The translations under genes were made by a program, and so were the position numbers. A stretch of 64,000 nt of DNA. Source: Microplitis mediator (lineage: Eukaryota > Arthropoda > Insecta > Hymenoptera > Braconidae). Below the pieces are notes generated by a model, which ran no database searches, was not told where the DNA came from, and worked only from the letters and a program-made list of their open reading frames with translations. Shown here piece after piece: positions 46,166 to 56,772 of the stretch; position 1 is the stretch's first letter, and the number at the start of each line of letters is the position of its first letter. The stretch spans positions 17,200,667-17,264,666 of the forward strand of contig NC_079971.1 in NCBI RefSeq assembly GCF_029852145.1, read 5' to 3'.

Positions 46166-47670
46166 AACTTCCTGCTAAAAAAATTGTAAATTTTCAAAAA
46201 TTCGGGAAGTTATTGGTTTCGGCCCGATTTACGAAAATCGAATATTTATCAGATGTCGACGTTTTGAGGTCCTAGGAAGTGATTCTGACTAATTTCAAGA
46301 TGATGTCCGAGTGTATGTACTTTCTTAAAATGAACCAGTGAAATTTCACTGATTTTCCAGTGAAATCCACTGGTTCAACCAGTGAACCGAGCGTTCACTG
46401 ATTTAACCAGTGAAATTCTCTGGTTCAACCAGTGGAATAAGATGATCGTTTGGCTCACTGGTTAAACCAGTGATACGCCGGTGTACTACATAAATATAAA
46501 CACAATAGGTTAGATTAATTTTATTTTATTATAAACGTTTATTTAAAAACAAAGTGAACAAAAAGAGTCTTAATAACAATTATATGTAATTAAAAATTAT
46601 TTAGTAATAAAATAAATAATATTTATTAAGATTTATAAATATTTAATTTGTTTTCATTTTCAATGGGCTTTTTATATTGTTCAATTTTAAAATTATGTCA
46701 TTCATTTTTGAGGTTAGCTCCAAGCTATTAAAATTACTCTAAAGTTATTTATGTTTAAACTCTGTAAAAATTGTGTCATATAATTATTATTGTTATATAA
46801 AAGTTAGTTAAAATATTACATGAAGATAATCAATAAATATTACTTATTTATTGACATAATAAAACACTTAAATATACTCATGTACAGAATGCTGCTGTAC
46901 CCGCGCGCTTACATATTTTTAGTTCACTGGTTGAAACCAGTGAGCGCGTCGTTCACTGATTCAACCAGTGAAATTCACTGGTTCAACCAGTGAACTTTTA
47001 GTCACTGGTTAAACCAGTGAACTTCACTGGTTGAATCAGTGGAATTTCACTGGTTCATTTTAAGAGAGTATGTATGCATGTATGTACGTACGTACGTACG
47101 TATGTAAATACCTGTATCTTTTGAACGGATGAACCGATTTTGAACTTTAAGGTGTCATTCGACGCGGATTGTCAATATCTTAAAGCCGTGAGAAAATTGA
47201 GCTTGATCGGTAGGGCTCGTTCAGAGATATTCCAAAAATAAATTTTTTTCAAAAATGTTTTTTTTGGATAACTTTTAATGTGCTCGATGGATTAATTTCA
47301 AAATGAACTGGGCTTTAGAGATTTATAAGCCGCGTCAAATGCCACCTCAAGCATCAAAATCAGTTCATTCGCTCAAGAGAAACCGTTGTCAAAAGAATTA
47401 AAAAAAAAAGGTTTTTTATTTTTTCTGAAATGTCTCAAAAACGACTTGATAAATCGAATGCAAAATTTGATCAGCTTTAGAACTTGATAAAACGCGTCGA
47501 TTGCCACCTCAACCGTCTCCATCGGTTTATTCGTTTGAGAGATATCGTTGGAGAAAAACGTTTTTTTTCGAAAACAACAGCATACAAACGTATTTTCGAG
47601 CTCGAAGAGCTCGAAAATGTCTTCACAATAATGTTTTCGAGGTTCTTGAGCTCGGAAAAAGCGGGAAGTT
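46166..47670 (+). mobile_element. AACTTCCCGCT-family element, full copy with nested insertion
   Basis: It begins AACTTCCTGCTAAAAAAA and ends AAAAAGCGGGAAGTT, so the ends are an ~11-base inverted repeat. In order it holds a GGGAAGTTATTGGTTTCGGC block, GTCGACGTTTTGAGG, a TGTA/TACG microsatellite (47083-47105), then internal repeats with GCCACCTCAA. A 744-base array element (46323-47066) is inserted just before the microsatellite. Without it the core is about 760 bases. It has no ORF and is a non-autonomous element. Confidence 0.65.
46323..47066. mobile_element. Motif-array element, TTCACTGGTTNAACCAGTG type (744 bp)
   Basis: The ends are TCTTAAAATGAACCAGTG and its complement CACTGGTTCATTTTAAGA. 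Each end is followed by ~150 bases of CACTGGTTNAACCAGTGAA units, each itself palindromic. An AT-rich unique centre (46490-46910) separates them. Flanking GAGTGTATGTA (left) and GAGTATGTA (right) may be a target duplication in the host repeat. There is no ORF. Confidence 0.75.
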
Positions 47671-47733
47671 TTGGGGCTGGCCCGCAGGGTCAACTGACAG
47701 ACCGATTTTTATTATTGTTTTCATCAATACTTT

Positions 47734-49315
47734 TCAAATTAATACCCGAATAATAAAAATTATTAACAATGTCGCCATAAAAAATGCAATTTTCATATTG
47801 CAAGTAGTCTGATCAGCTGTCGTCTTTACTGGTGAAAAATCCGATGATTGATTGTATGCATGAGTTTTAGCGTCAGATTTGAATGTTTTTGACGGTGGTA
47901 TATTTTCTGATGCCGTAGAAGATATAATAACAGATGATTTGAAACTAAAATGCGTCGTTGATTGTGATTGGTTATTACAAGTAAGTATTTTTTTGCTCTT
48001 TGCACTTGTAAAAAATGGTGTCGGTGATTCAGGTATTTGTGATTCAGATAATTCGTCAATCACTGCTAAATCTTGATCATTTATATCAAAATCATCAAAG
48101 CAATCAAACTCAGCTTCTTCGTGCTGAGACTTTTTATTCATATTTTTATTAATTATTGCAGTTGAGTCGCTTCCACTGGTCGATGGTTGAGGATTTAACT
48201 GATCACTAGGTTTAGCTGCATGGATTATGCTGTCGAAAATTTTCTCTCTATTCTTCAGAGAATTTTCCACATAACCTGTAAATAAATAAATTATTTGTAA
48301 ATAATAAGTATTATTTATAACCTTATTGAAAAAAAACCTAACCTTGTGCTATACTCGTAGATTTCCATCCTCCTAGTCGCTTTAGCATGGTGATGTTCGC
48401 ACCTGAGTCCGATAGAAGTGTCGTTCCGGTTCTGCGGAAACAGTGTTCAGTGTACAGCTTTGGGTTTGATAAATTTAAATACGAAGTAATGACCTGAGGT
48501 GTTTCATCAATTTTATTTTTACCAATATTTTGCCGCTGACACTTCCCATTGTGGTATTGTATGAAAAATCTGTCTGTAAATGATTCACTCGGTCTTAATA
48601 AAATATATTCTTTTATTTTTCCGTAAAAAAGCTCTCCGACGATAAATTGGCGTGGTTTATCATTTTTTGTTTCGACGATGGACACAAGAAATCTATTGTT
48701 AAGATCTTCTACATCCTGCACCTTCAATTCAGTAAGTTCATCACATTTTAGTCCCCCACAGATACCAAATACGAGTATAACCTTAAATTATGATATAAAT
48801 AAAAGTTTAATATAATTAACTGATCAATTGAATAATTAATTAATGAAATTTTCCATAAATACACTTACCTTTGCAACTAAATACACGAAATCCGGTGCAT
48901 TGTTCATAAAATTCATGATGCCGTTCCACTTGAACACTAATGATTTTTTTAGGTTTGTAACCTTTAGAGTAGTTTTTAATTAGACACTTCAAATTGTAAA
49001 ATTTGCTAATATCAACGTTGTCTTTTACGTTAAGTGTTTTTTTCAACATACACCAGATGCTCCACAATGTTGGTGGTTTTAATTTTTTACTTAACTCTGT
49101 GAAATACACGACCAAGTTACTTTTTTCCAAGTCCGATAGAGAATTTCGATGTTCAGTTAGCTACTTTTTTTATAGCCTTCGTAGACTATTTGGTATCTGG
49201 TAGCTGATTTTTTTGGCAAAATTGCTGTTTCAATAATTAACTTCGCCTCTGCATAAAAATCTTTAATCACCTCATCCTCGTCTATAGAGTCATCCGATGA
49301 TACTTTTCCAGTCAT
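47734..49315 (-). pseudogene. Crypton-type tyrosine recombinase gene, three exons, damaged
   Basis: The exons are 49315-48869, 48781-48343 and 48275-47734. Donor AAAG|GTAAGT and the next acceptor TTAAG join in phase 0. The second donor CAAG|GTTAGG and acceptor TTTACAG join to restore QGYVENS. The protein has the N-terminal helical domain (FTELSKKLKPPTLWSIW), the HxxR box EHCFRRTGTTLL, GGWK, and the nucleophile Tyr in GYVENS. This is the order of Crypton/KIAA1958-type recombinases, which cut and rejoin DNA. Defects: a one-base shift plus a stop near 49170, a one-base shift near 48945 (both at A-runs), a shifted C-terminus, and Lys at the first catalytic Arg position (GLKCDEL). The copy is probably inactive. 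The family assignment is from memory. Confidence 0.8.
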
Positions 49316-49591
49316 CTTATTATTGCAAGTATACTGTTTAATTAAAATATCACAACAACGAGACACAAAAATACTGACGTATATATAAATAAAGCAACGA
49401 TCTATGACTTCATCGTGAAAAATTTTATTGATAAAGTGGTAGACGTTCAATAGATGGCAGCAGCTGGCTGTTTCCGTAGGCACGAAAAAATTTTTTGCTC
49501 TCGGTGAAATAAGTGCGGCGCGTGAAGTTCCACCGGGGGAGGGAAGTAAGACTTTAGGCCTTAAAATTGGGAAGGGAAGGGTGTACTTTCG

Positions 49592-49792
49592 ACTAAGGGA
49601 TAAAGAAAAATTAATCTTCAATGCCAAAAACGCCATGTTATCTAAATGAGGAACTTACGTCGCAGTCTGGCACGGGTTAAAATTGAGATCGAGACCTGAA
49701 ACTTGACGGATATTTTGTTTTTTTATTCAATTTGCACTACATAAGCCTATAGGAGCATAAAAATTTAAGAATGTCCGAAATAAGGACCACCC
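49592..49792. mobile_element. Palindromic element P6, outer right arm
   Basis: Read on the minus strand from 49792 it gives AGGGTGGTCCTTATTTCGGA. Further in it gives AATTTTAACCCGTGCCAGAC and then ACATGGCGTTTTTGGCATTG. These match 44861-44975, apart from ~80 bases missing on the left. It completes the element split by the Crypton-like insertion. Confidence 0.65.
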
Positions 49793-49895
49793 TACTGATC
49801 ATGCTTCGATAATTTAATAATAATTTTTAATTAAATTTAATTGACAGTAGAATTAACATTATTACACTGTTTTTCTACGTATTAAAATGAATTAT

Positions 49896-50125
49896 CCTGG
49901 TGGATCCAATTGACCGTAATTTACGGAAAATTTACGTTAAATTAACCGTAAAGCGGTACAGCTACAATCAAAATTGAGTAAGTTTACCGTATTTGAAGAT
50001 GAATTTTATTGTATTACATCGTAGACTTAACTGTGGTTTTACAACGAGTTTACCGCATTATACGATGAATTCGCTATATTTCATGGTAGCCTTTACCATA
50101 GTCGTACAGTAGGTATACCCTACTT
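49896..50125. mobile_element. Motif-array element, ACCGTAAATTTACGG type
   Basis: It opens CCTGGTGGATCCAATT and holds diverged TTTACGGTAAA / ACCGTAATTTACGG words over 230 bases. It shares its opening with 21012. It abuts the next array element at 50127. Confidence 0.5.
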
Positions 50126-50126
50126 T

Positions 50127-51351
50127 CCCGGGAAAACAAATTCGTATCTGGCCATATATAATTAGATATGACCATATAAGATTATACATGAATCCTATAT
50201 GATCACATATGATTCATGTATGTTTATCTATGAGTCATACATGTTCATATAAGATCATATATGGTCATGTATGATCATATATGATACAACCTAAAGTATT
50301 TTTACTCGATATCCAGTCCATATAAGATCATATGTGACCATATATGGGCATATATGATCATATATGTATATATATAAAGGCAAAGAAATTTCTTCTGATT
50401 TATACACAAATCATATAAGATCATCTATGGTCATGTATGATCATATATGGTCGTGTATGATCATATATGATACAACAGAAAGTATTTTTACTCGATATTT
50501 AGTCCATATAAGATCATACATGATCATATATGGACATACATGAACATATATGAAGATACATAAAAAGTTTTTGACCGATATACAATCCATATAAGATTAT
50601 ATATGGTCATGTATGATCATGTATAGTCAGGAATAAACATATATAATAATACATTCAAATTTTTTTACTTGTACGTGGAAATGAAATTCATGTGTGAATA
50701 TATCATCATATAAGATCATATACGTGAAGTTTATATTTTTGTGCTTAATTCATCTAAGCATCATATATAAACATAACCTGAGTGATATTGCAATACCGCT
50801 GAAAGTATAATTTGCAATACCACGTATCTACAACAATAGAAAAACTGAGTTTAAATCGGTTGATCAGTTCAAAACTTAGAGAATATTTACATACGTACGT
50901 ACATAGGTACGTACGTAATTTAAACATTTCAAATACCATGTAAAATATCAATATAAACGTAATGATTGTTTAGATTTTGAAGATCAATATATAAACCCAT
51001 TGAATAGTCCCGACTATTAAGTCCATGGTTTGGCAGAGTAGTACAATCTTCACCTGATTCGCAGAAGGATCCAGGTTCGAATCCCAGAAAAATACCGAAT
51101 ATTTTTTCATCGATAGAAAAATCAATAACGAGTGAACAAGAGCTGTATATAAATGAATTTCAATGAATGTTAATGAACAATAAAATTAAAACATTATTTG
51201 TTTAGTTTAAATAATTTTTGTCAAACCTATATGTATATCATGTAAGATCATATCTAATCATATATGATCCGACATGGCCAATTTTCATATATGATCATAC
51301 ATGAATGCTCATACATGATCATATATTGTCAGACATGAATTTTTTCCCGGG
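50127..51351. mobile_element. Motif-array element, CATATATGATCATATATGG type (1,225 bp)
   Basis: The ends are CCCGGGAAAACAAATTC and its near complement GAATTTTTTCCCGGG. The left 500 bases are words of the type CATATAAGATCATATATGGTC in ~200-base higher-order units (with a repeated TTTTTACTCGATAT). The right end has ~100 bases of the same words. The centre is unique and contains a tRNA-like segment (51022-51090). End, array and centre plan are the same as 42125-43131, though the array motif differs. Confidence 0.7.
51022..51090 (+). other. tRNA-like segment (pol III A/B boxes)
   Basis: TGGCAGAGTAGT (51031-51042) resembles an A-box, and GGTTCGAATCC (51074-51084) is an exact B-box consensus at tRNA-like spacing. 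A partial anticodon-arm-like hairpin (CTTC...GAAG) lies between. The T-stem does not pair fully, so this is a tRNA-derived remnant rather than a working gene. Confidence 0.5.
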
Positions 51352-51379
51352 TTAACATGAACTTTTATTAGTATACCTG

Positions 51380-51990
51380 AGGGTGCTTCATTTCGGAGCC
51401 AGATTTTTTTTTCAAGTGCATGTGGAAAAAACCATAGTTCAACACAAAAAAAAAAATTTCGCGCAAGAAAAAAAATTCTATGTCAATTACAGACCTAGCT
51501 CATTGAAAAATTCAATTTTCCCATTTAAATAACATGGGAACAATTTTTTTTTTAGCTTTAAGTATTTTTAACCTCATTAACAAATCAATAGATCAAACAG
51601 ACTAATGCATATTTTTGTAGAAAATTGAACACTCTACAAAAAGGTCTCTTATAATTTTTCGATAAATCCCTCTATTCAAAAGTTATTAGAGCTCGAAATA
51701 AAGTTGGAGAACTTTTACTTTTCCGGTGAAACTATCAGACTTATCACAAAATTTTGTGAGATCTTTTTTGTTGACAATTTTATTTTCTACAAATTATTAT
51801 CAGTAAAGTTTTTTCAAATTCCGCATTATTTTCTAGTTATTTTCATTTCAATGTCGAGCTCTTGAAATCGATCAGAACCACTTTTTTAAGAGCTTGAAAT
51901 TAAAATGAGAAAATAATTGTATCAGAATTTTTGAGATTTTTCGCGGACAAATACTGATCGTTTTCTCATAGCCAATTTTTTTTATGAGAT
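51380..51990 (+). repeat. Half of a palindromic element, AGGGTGCTTCATTTC end
   Basis: It starts AGGGTGCTTCATTTCGGAGC. It runs through blocks shared in inverted form with 13385-13700 (CAAAAGTTATTAGAG, GGTGAAACTATCAGAC, GAGCTCTTGAAATCGATCAG) and stops near the centre. The second arm is missing. Confidence 0.6.
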
Positions 51991-53294
51991 TTTATAAGAC
52001 CTTTTCCACAGGGATGAATGCAGGTACAGGTGATGTTAGCCCTTGCATCCGGCTCAAGCAAACAAACAGTGACTTTCACCAAATTGTTTCATTCCTTATA
52101 ACTCAGTATAAGGTAGATGTCCCAATACCGGAACAAGACCTAATACCGGAACGATTTGATAATCATTATATTATATTTTAACTCGTACGCGATGAAATTA
52201 AATAAAACTTTCTTTATTTAAAACCTTAATCTTTTAGTTACAAAATAGAATATAAAATAGATTTTAGAATACATTCGAAATATGAAAAAAAATATGTTAA
52301 TTATAACAATAGCCTCGGATTCATGATTTTTTCATGACAAGCGGTTTATAAATAAAATGATACAACACAAGTATTAAATATATGTCCATCTTCTTATAGT
52401 AAAAAAATGACATGAAATAAAATGAAAACTTTTCCAATAATGTTTTTTTTTTGTTTTTTTGGTGAAACGATTCGTCGCGTGTAATGCACAACAGAGAGAA
52501 GATCAAAGGCGTCAGTAGCACCTGTCCTAACTCTGGTAGTGTTCATACTCTAGTAGAGACGAAGAGTACGCGGTAGAACTCGTCATCCAGAGATTGCGCC
52601 AGGAAACGTATCACCAGATCTGTCAACTCTTATACTAAACCAAAAAAGGATTAACGGAGATGCATAAAAACCATCCGGATCATTTTGTGTTCTTTGTATG
52701 CTCTGTTTTATCCGTACCAGTTAAATAGTAATTATCATTATTGCTCACATGCTCCATTTTCAGATGTTATTCTGTTTTATTTATTTCTCTTGCGACATTA
52801 ATTCTAAATGTTTCATAGCGTTGATTAAGCGAATGTGATACTGTACACTAAAGTATTGAAAGAGTGACATTGCATTTGCGTTTAATGAGGACGAACAAAA
52901 TGCGGATGAAAAGAAGCAAAAATGGGAGTTAAGTTGACGATCATCTTGTAGGTTGGTTTTAATGCACCTAAAGCCAAATCATAACTCATCGAGGCGAGCC
53001 TCGGGCCACCCGGCAAAAAGACCCTAAAATTAACCTGAAACGTTATTGCCTAGACTCCATAGATCTTTAGTATAAAATGCTAGCTTGGCAGTTGCTCGTA
53101 CACTCCAAAAGCAAGGGTGGACAACTCGTGTCCGTTAAATGTCCCGAAATGTTTTTGTTTTCCTTTTGTTATTTATTTTTTTATTTATTCGATGACTTGT
53201 TTCTTTATGAGGGATTTTTAAAATTGAGAGTAAATGACCACTTGCTATTTTTTAGATATATTACTCTTTATATTTATAAAAATCATTTTTTAAC
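51991..53294. other. No gene seen; Irk intron 1
   Basis: No supported coding frame. 52005-52080 is less AT-rich (a CTTGCATCCGGCTCAAGC stretch). 52980-53010 holds an AGGCGAGCCTCG hairpin like those at 34160 and 45615. Confidence 0.4.
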
Positions 53295-53560
53295 TTCCCG
53301 CTAAGAAAATCGAGTTTTCATCGGATTTTGAAGTTTTGAGGTTCTAGAAATTTATTCTGATCATTTTCTGCATGATGCCCGAGTGTCTGATGCATGCATG
53401 TGTGTGTGTGTGTGTATGTGTGTGTGTGTGTGTCTAAACTCTCTGTAATTTTTTAACGAATCAACTGATTCGAATAGCTTTTGCGACAATCAAAAGAGCT
53501 TGTCAGCCATCAACTTTCCTGTACATTTTAGATCAATCGATCGAATAGACTCTGATGTAT
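53295..53560 (+). repeat. AACTTCCCGCT-family repeat, partial copy
   Basis: It begins AACTTCCCGCTAAGAAAATC, then has GAAGTTTTGAGGTTCTAG, a (TG)n run at 53397-53433 and CAACTGATTCGAATAGC. It is the left half of the family seen in full at 46166-47670. Confidence 0.65.
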
Positions 53561-54033
53561 ATAAAGAAAAACACTGAGGTCGTTTGAAAAAATGATTCAA
53601 TTCTAATACCTTTATTTCTAAATAACTATAATAACATTTTTAAAAGCGTTTAAATTTTAGTCACTCGAAATTTTATATTTTTTTTTTTTGCCTGTTGAAA
53701 TAATTTTTGTAAAATTTAGAAGAGGTCCATTTTTTCTCTAGTTTTCATTATTATGATTACCAAAAAAAAAAAAAAAAATTGAATTATATCAATTGTATCA
53801 ATCAATTTCTTATCTATAATTATCGAGTTCAAAGAGCAATTGAAATTATGATTCGTAAAATCTAATATAATCTCTGGTCATAATTTGTTTTAAAATATTT
53901 CAAGAAATGCAGCGAATCTAATTAAGTCTTAACGTACATCAGTGTTATTTGGTTTCGATGATAATGAGAACCATCGGCAAGAATAAATTTATCAAGCGAT
54001 AAGTCTGTTGCTATTTTCTTCTTTTGTAATTAA

Positions 54034-56772
54034 TTATGTTAATATTGACTTTTTTTCTTCTATCTTTGATATCTCTGCACCTAGTTCATTTACTGTTTTA
54101 GTTGTCTGTTCCAATTTTTCTTTTTTTATTTCCATCTCCGTCATTTTCACTTGCAATTGTGTTTTAAGTTGTTCCACTTGCCCTTTTTTTGTTGCTATCT
54201 CATTATCTTTCTGGTGTAATTGTGTTATTAGCTGTTCAATTTTTTCTTTTTTGGCTGTTGTCTCGTTATTTTTCTCTCGTAATTGAGCATTTAATATTTT
54301 CAATTGCAAGACTTTTGATTTCATATCGGCGTTTTTCCCTTGTAATTGCGTTATGAGATGTTCTAATTGCCCGTCTTTTATTGTTGTCTCGTTATTTTTC
54401 TCACGTAACTGTGTTTGTAACTGTTCTACTTGCGTGCTTTTCGTTGCTATCTTGTTATTTTTCTCTTGTAATTGTGTTTGTAACTGTTCCACTTGTGCGT
54501 TCTTAGTTGTTATCTCTTTATTTTTCCCCTGTATTTGTGTTTTAAGCTGTTCCACTTGCTCATTTTTTATTTTTATCTTGCTATCTTTCTCGTGTAGTTG
54601 TATATTAAGCTGTTCCACTAGTGTGTTTTTCGTTGCTATCTGGTTATTTTTCTCTCGTAATTGTTCATTGAGATGTTCCACTTGCTTGTTCTTTGTTGTT
54701 ATCTCTTCCTTTTTCCCTTCTAAGTGTGTTTTAAGATGTCGCATATGGTTGATATCTCGTTGTTTTTCTCTTGTAACTGTATTTCTAGGTTTCTCACTTT
54801 TTCTTTCTGCATTATTATTTCCTTATTTTTGACTAGTAATTGTGTTCTAAGCTGTTCCACTTGCACGTTTTTCATTGTCATATCGTTGTTTTTCTCTTCT
54901 AATTGTGATTTTAGCTGTACGACTTGTTCGTATATTGTTACTACTTCGGTTTTTATCGCCTGTAATTGTGTTTTTAATTGTTTCACTTGCTTGTTTTTTG
55001 ATGCTAACACGTCGTTATTTCCCTGTAATTGTGTTTTTAGCTGTTCTACTTGTATCATTTTCGTTATTATCTCGGTATCCTTTTCGTGTAAATGTGTTTT
55101 GAGCTCTTCCACTTCAGTATTTTTGGTCTTTACATCGGATTCTTTCATCTGTAGTTGTATTTTGAGCTCTTCCACTAGCCTGTTTTTCGTTGTTGTCTCG
55201 TAAACTTTCTCTTTTAATTTTGTTTCTAAGTGTTCCAGTTGATCGTATGTCTTTTTTATCTGATTGTTTGAGAGTCCTAACAGTGCTTTGAGATGTTCCA
55301 CTTGCGCGTTCTTTTTTGTTATCTCATCCTTTTTCTCTAGTAGTCGTGTTTTTAGCTGTTCCAGTTCCACTTTTCTGGTTGCGATCTTGTTATCTTTCCA
55401 TTATCATTCCGTCATAAGTGCTTCCACATTTTCGTTTCCCTTTGTTGTTTCGAGATCTTTTTCGTTTAACTGTGATCTTAGCTTTGATACTTGTTCGTTT
55501 TTCGTTGTTATCTCGTTATTCTTCTCTCGTAACTGTATTTTTAACTTGTTCGTTTTTCATTGTTATCTCGTTATTCTTCTCTCGTAACTGTGTTTTTAAC
55601 TGTTCCTCTTGTCAGTTTCTCCATTTTATCACCTCGTTCATCTTGTGCGATTGTAATATTAGCTTTTCCACTTTATCTTTTTCCATCAATATTTCGTAAC
55701 TTTTTTCTTGTAATTGTTTATTTAGCTTTTCGACTTCTTCGTTTTTAGTTAATATATCGTAATTTTTCTCTTTTAATTGTTTGTTTTGCAGTTCTATTTG
55801 TCCTTTCTTGTTGTTTAAATCTTTATCCATCTCTGCTATTTGTTTATTTAGCTGGTAGACTGTTTCTGTTCGGATCTTTATCTCTTTATACATGTCTTCT
55901 ATTTTTGTTTCTTTAGCTGGTTTACTGCTTCTCGCTGGGTATTTATGTCTTTGTCCTTCTCTTCTATTAGATTATTTAGCTGTTCTATTTTTTCTGTTCG
56001 GATCTTTATCACTTTGTCCCTCTCTTCCATTTATTTATGTTGCTGTTCCACTGATTCTTCATGGTATTTCATCTCTTTATCCTTCGCTTCTATTTGTTCA
56101 TTAAGCTGTTCCACCATGTCTTAGTAGTATTTCATCTCTTTATTCTTCTCTTCCACTTGTTTATTTTGTTGTTCCACTGTTTCTTTGTAGTATTTCATCT
56201 CTTTATCTTTCTCTTTTATTAGTCGATTTCGCTCTTCTACTATTTCTTTTTGAGCTTTTATCTCTTTATCCTTTGCTTCTATTTGATCTTTAAGATGTTC
56301 CACAGTTTCTTTTCGGATCTTCATCTCTTTGTCCTTTTCTTCCGTTTGTTTATTTAGCCGTTCTACTGTTTCTTTGTAGTATTTCATCACTTTATCTTTC
56401 TCTTTTATTAGATTATTTTGCTCTTCCACTGTTTCTTTTTCAGTTTTTATCTTTTTATCCTTCGCTTCTATTTGATCTTTAAACTGTTCCACAGTTTTTT
56501 TGAGGGTTTATCTCTCTATCCTTCTCTTCTACTACTCTATTTTGATGTTTCATTATTTCATTTTGAGTTTTTATCTTTTTATCCTTAGCTTCTATTTGAT
56601 CTTTAAGCTGTTTCACAGTTTCTTTTTGAGGTTTTATCTCTTAATCCTTCGCTTCTATTTGACCTTTGAACTTTTCCACAGTTTCTCTTTGGGTTTTTAT
56701 TTCTTTATCCTTCTCTTCTAATTATTTAGTTAAGTTCGTCACTTCCTCGTTTTTGGTTGTTGAGTTTTCCAT
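54034..56772 (-). pseudogene. 21-residue-repeat coiled-coil protein, decayed
   Basis: Reading left from ATG 56772 (MENSTTKNEEVTNLTK), the strand encodes ~900 codons of near-uniform coiled coil. Each 63-base unit encodes about 21 residues of the form VEQLKTQLQEKNNEITTKNAQ. The 5' third has a KDKEMKYYKETVEQ variant. Stops (near 56723, 56660, 56121, 56030 and 55905) and frameshifts (near 56500, 55890, 55620 and 54740) break it. The longest open pieces are 55370-54720 and 54744-54034, and the last ends with EISKIEEKKSILT. I do not recognise a family. It has no signal peptide, domain or catalytic motif. It lies in Irk intron 1 on the same strand as Irk and could be a decayed gene, an element-borne gene or an expanded minisatellite. 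Confidence 0.55.

Larger units (their letters stand above)
45575..49591. mobile_element. ~4.0-kb insertion carrying a Crypton-like gene
   Basis: This block interrupts palindromic element P6: pairing of P6 stops at ~45574 and resumes at ~49592. At the left seam stands ACTTTGGTC and at the right seam ACTTTCGAC, a possible short direct repeat. The block holds the tyrosine-recombinase gene (47734-49315) and downstream AT-rich sequence with an AGGCGAAGCCTCG hairpin. It also holds a later insertion of an AACTTCCCGCT repeat. The Crypton assignment comes from the gene; the ends are inferred from P6. Confidence 0.55.

Noticed and set aside
47734..47800. C-terminal membrane segment of the recombinase
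   Set aside because: The hydrophobic tail appears only in one frame. The neighbouring frame gives a tail that fits the family better, so a frameshift is more likely than a membrane anchor.
51022..51090. Functional tRNA gene
   Set aside because: The B-box is good, but the T-stem and acceptor stem do not pair and the segment sits in a mobile element.
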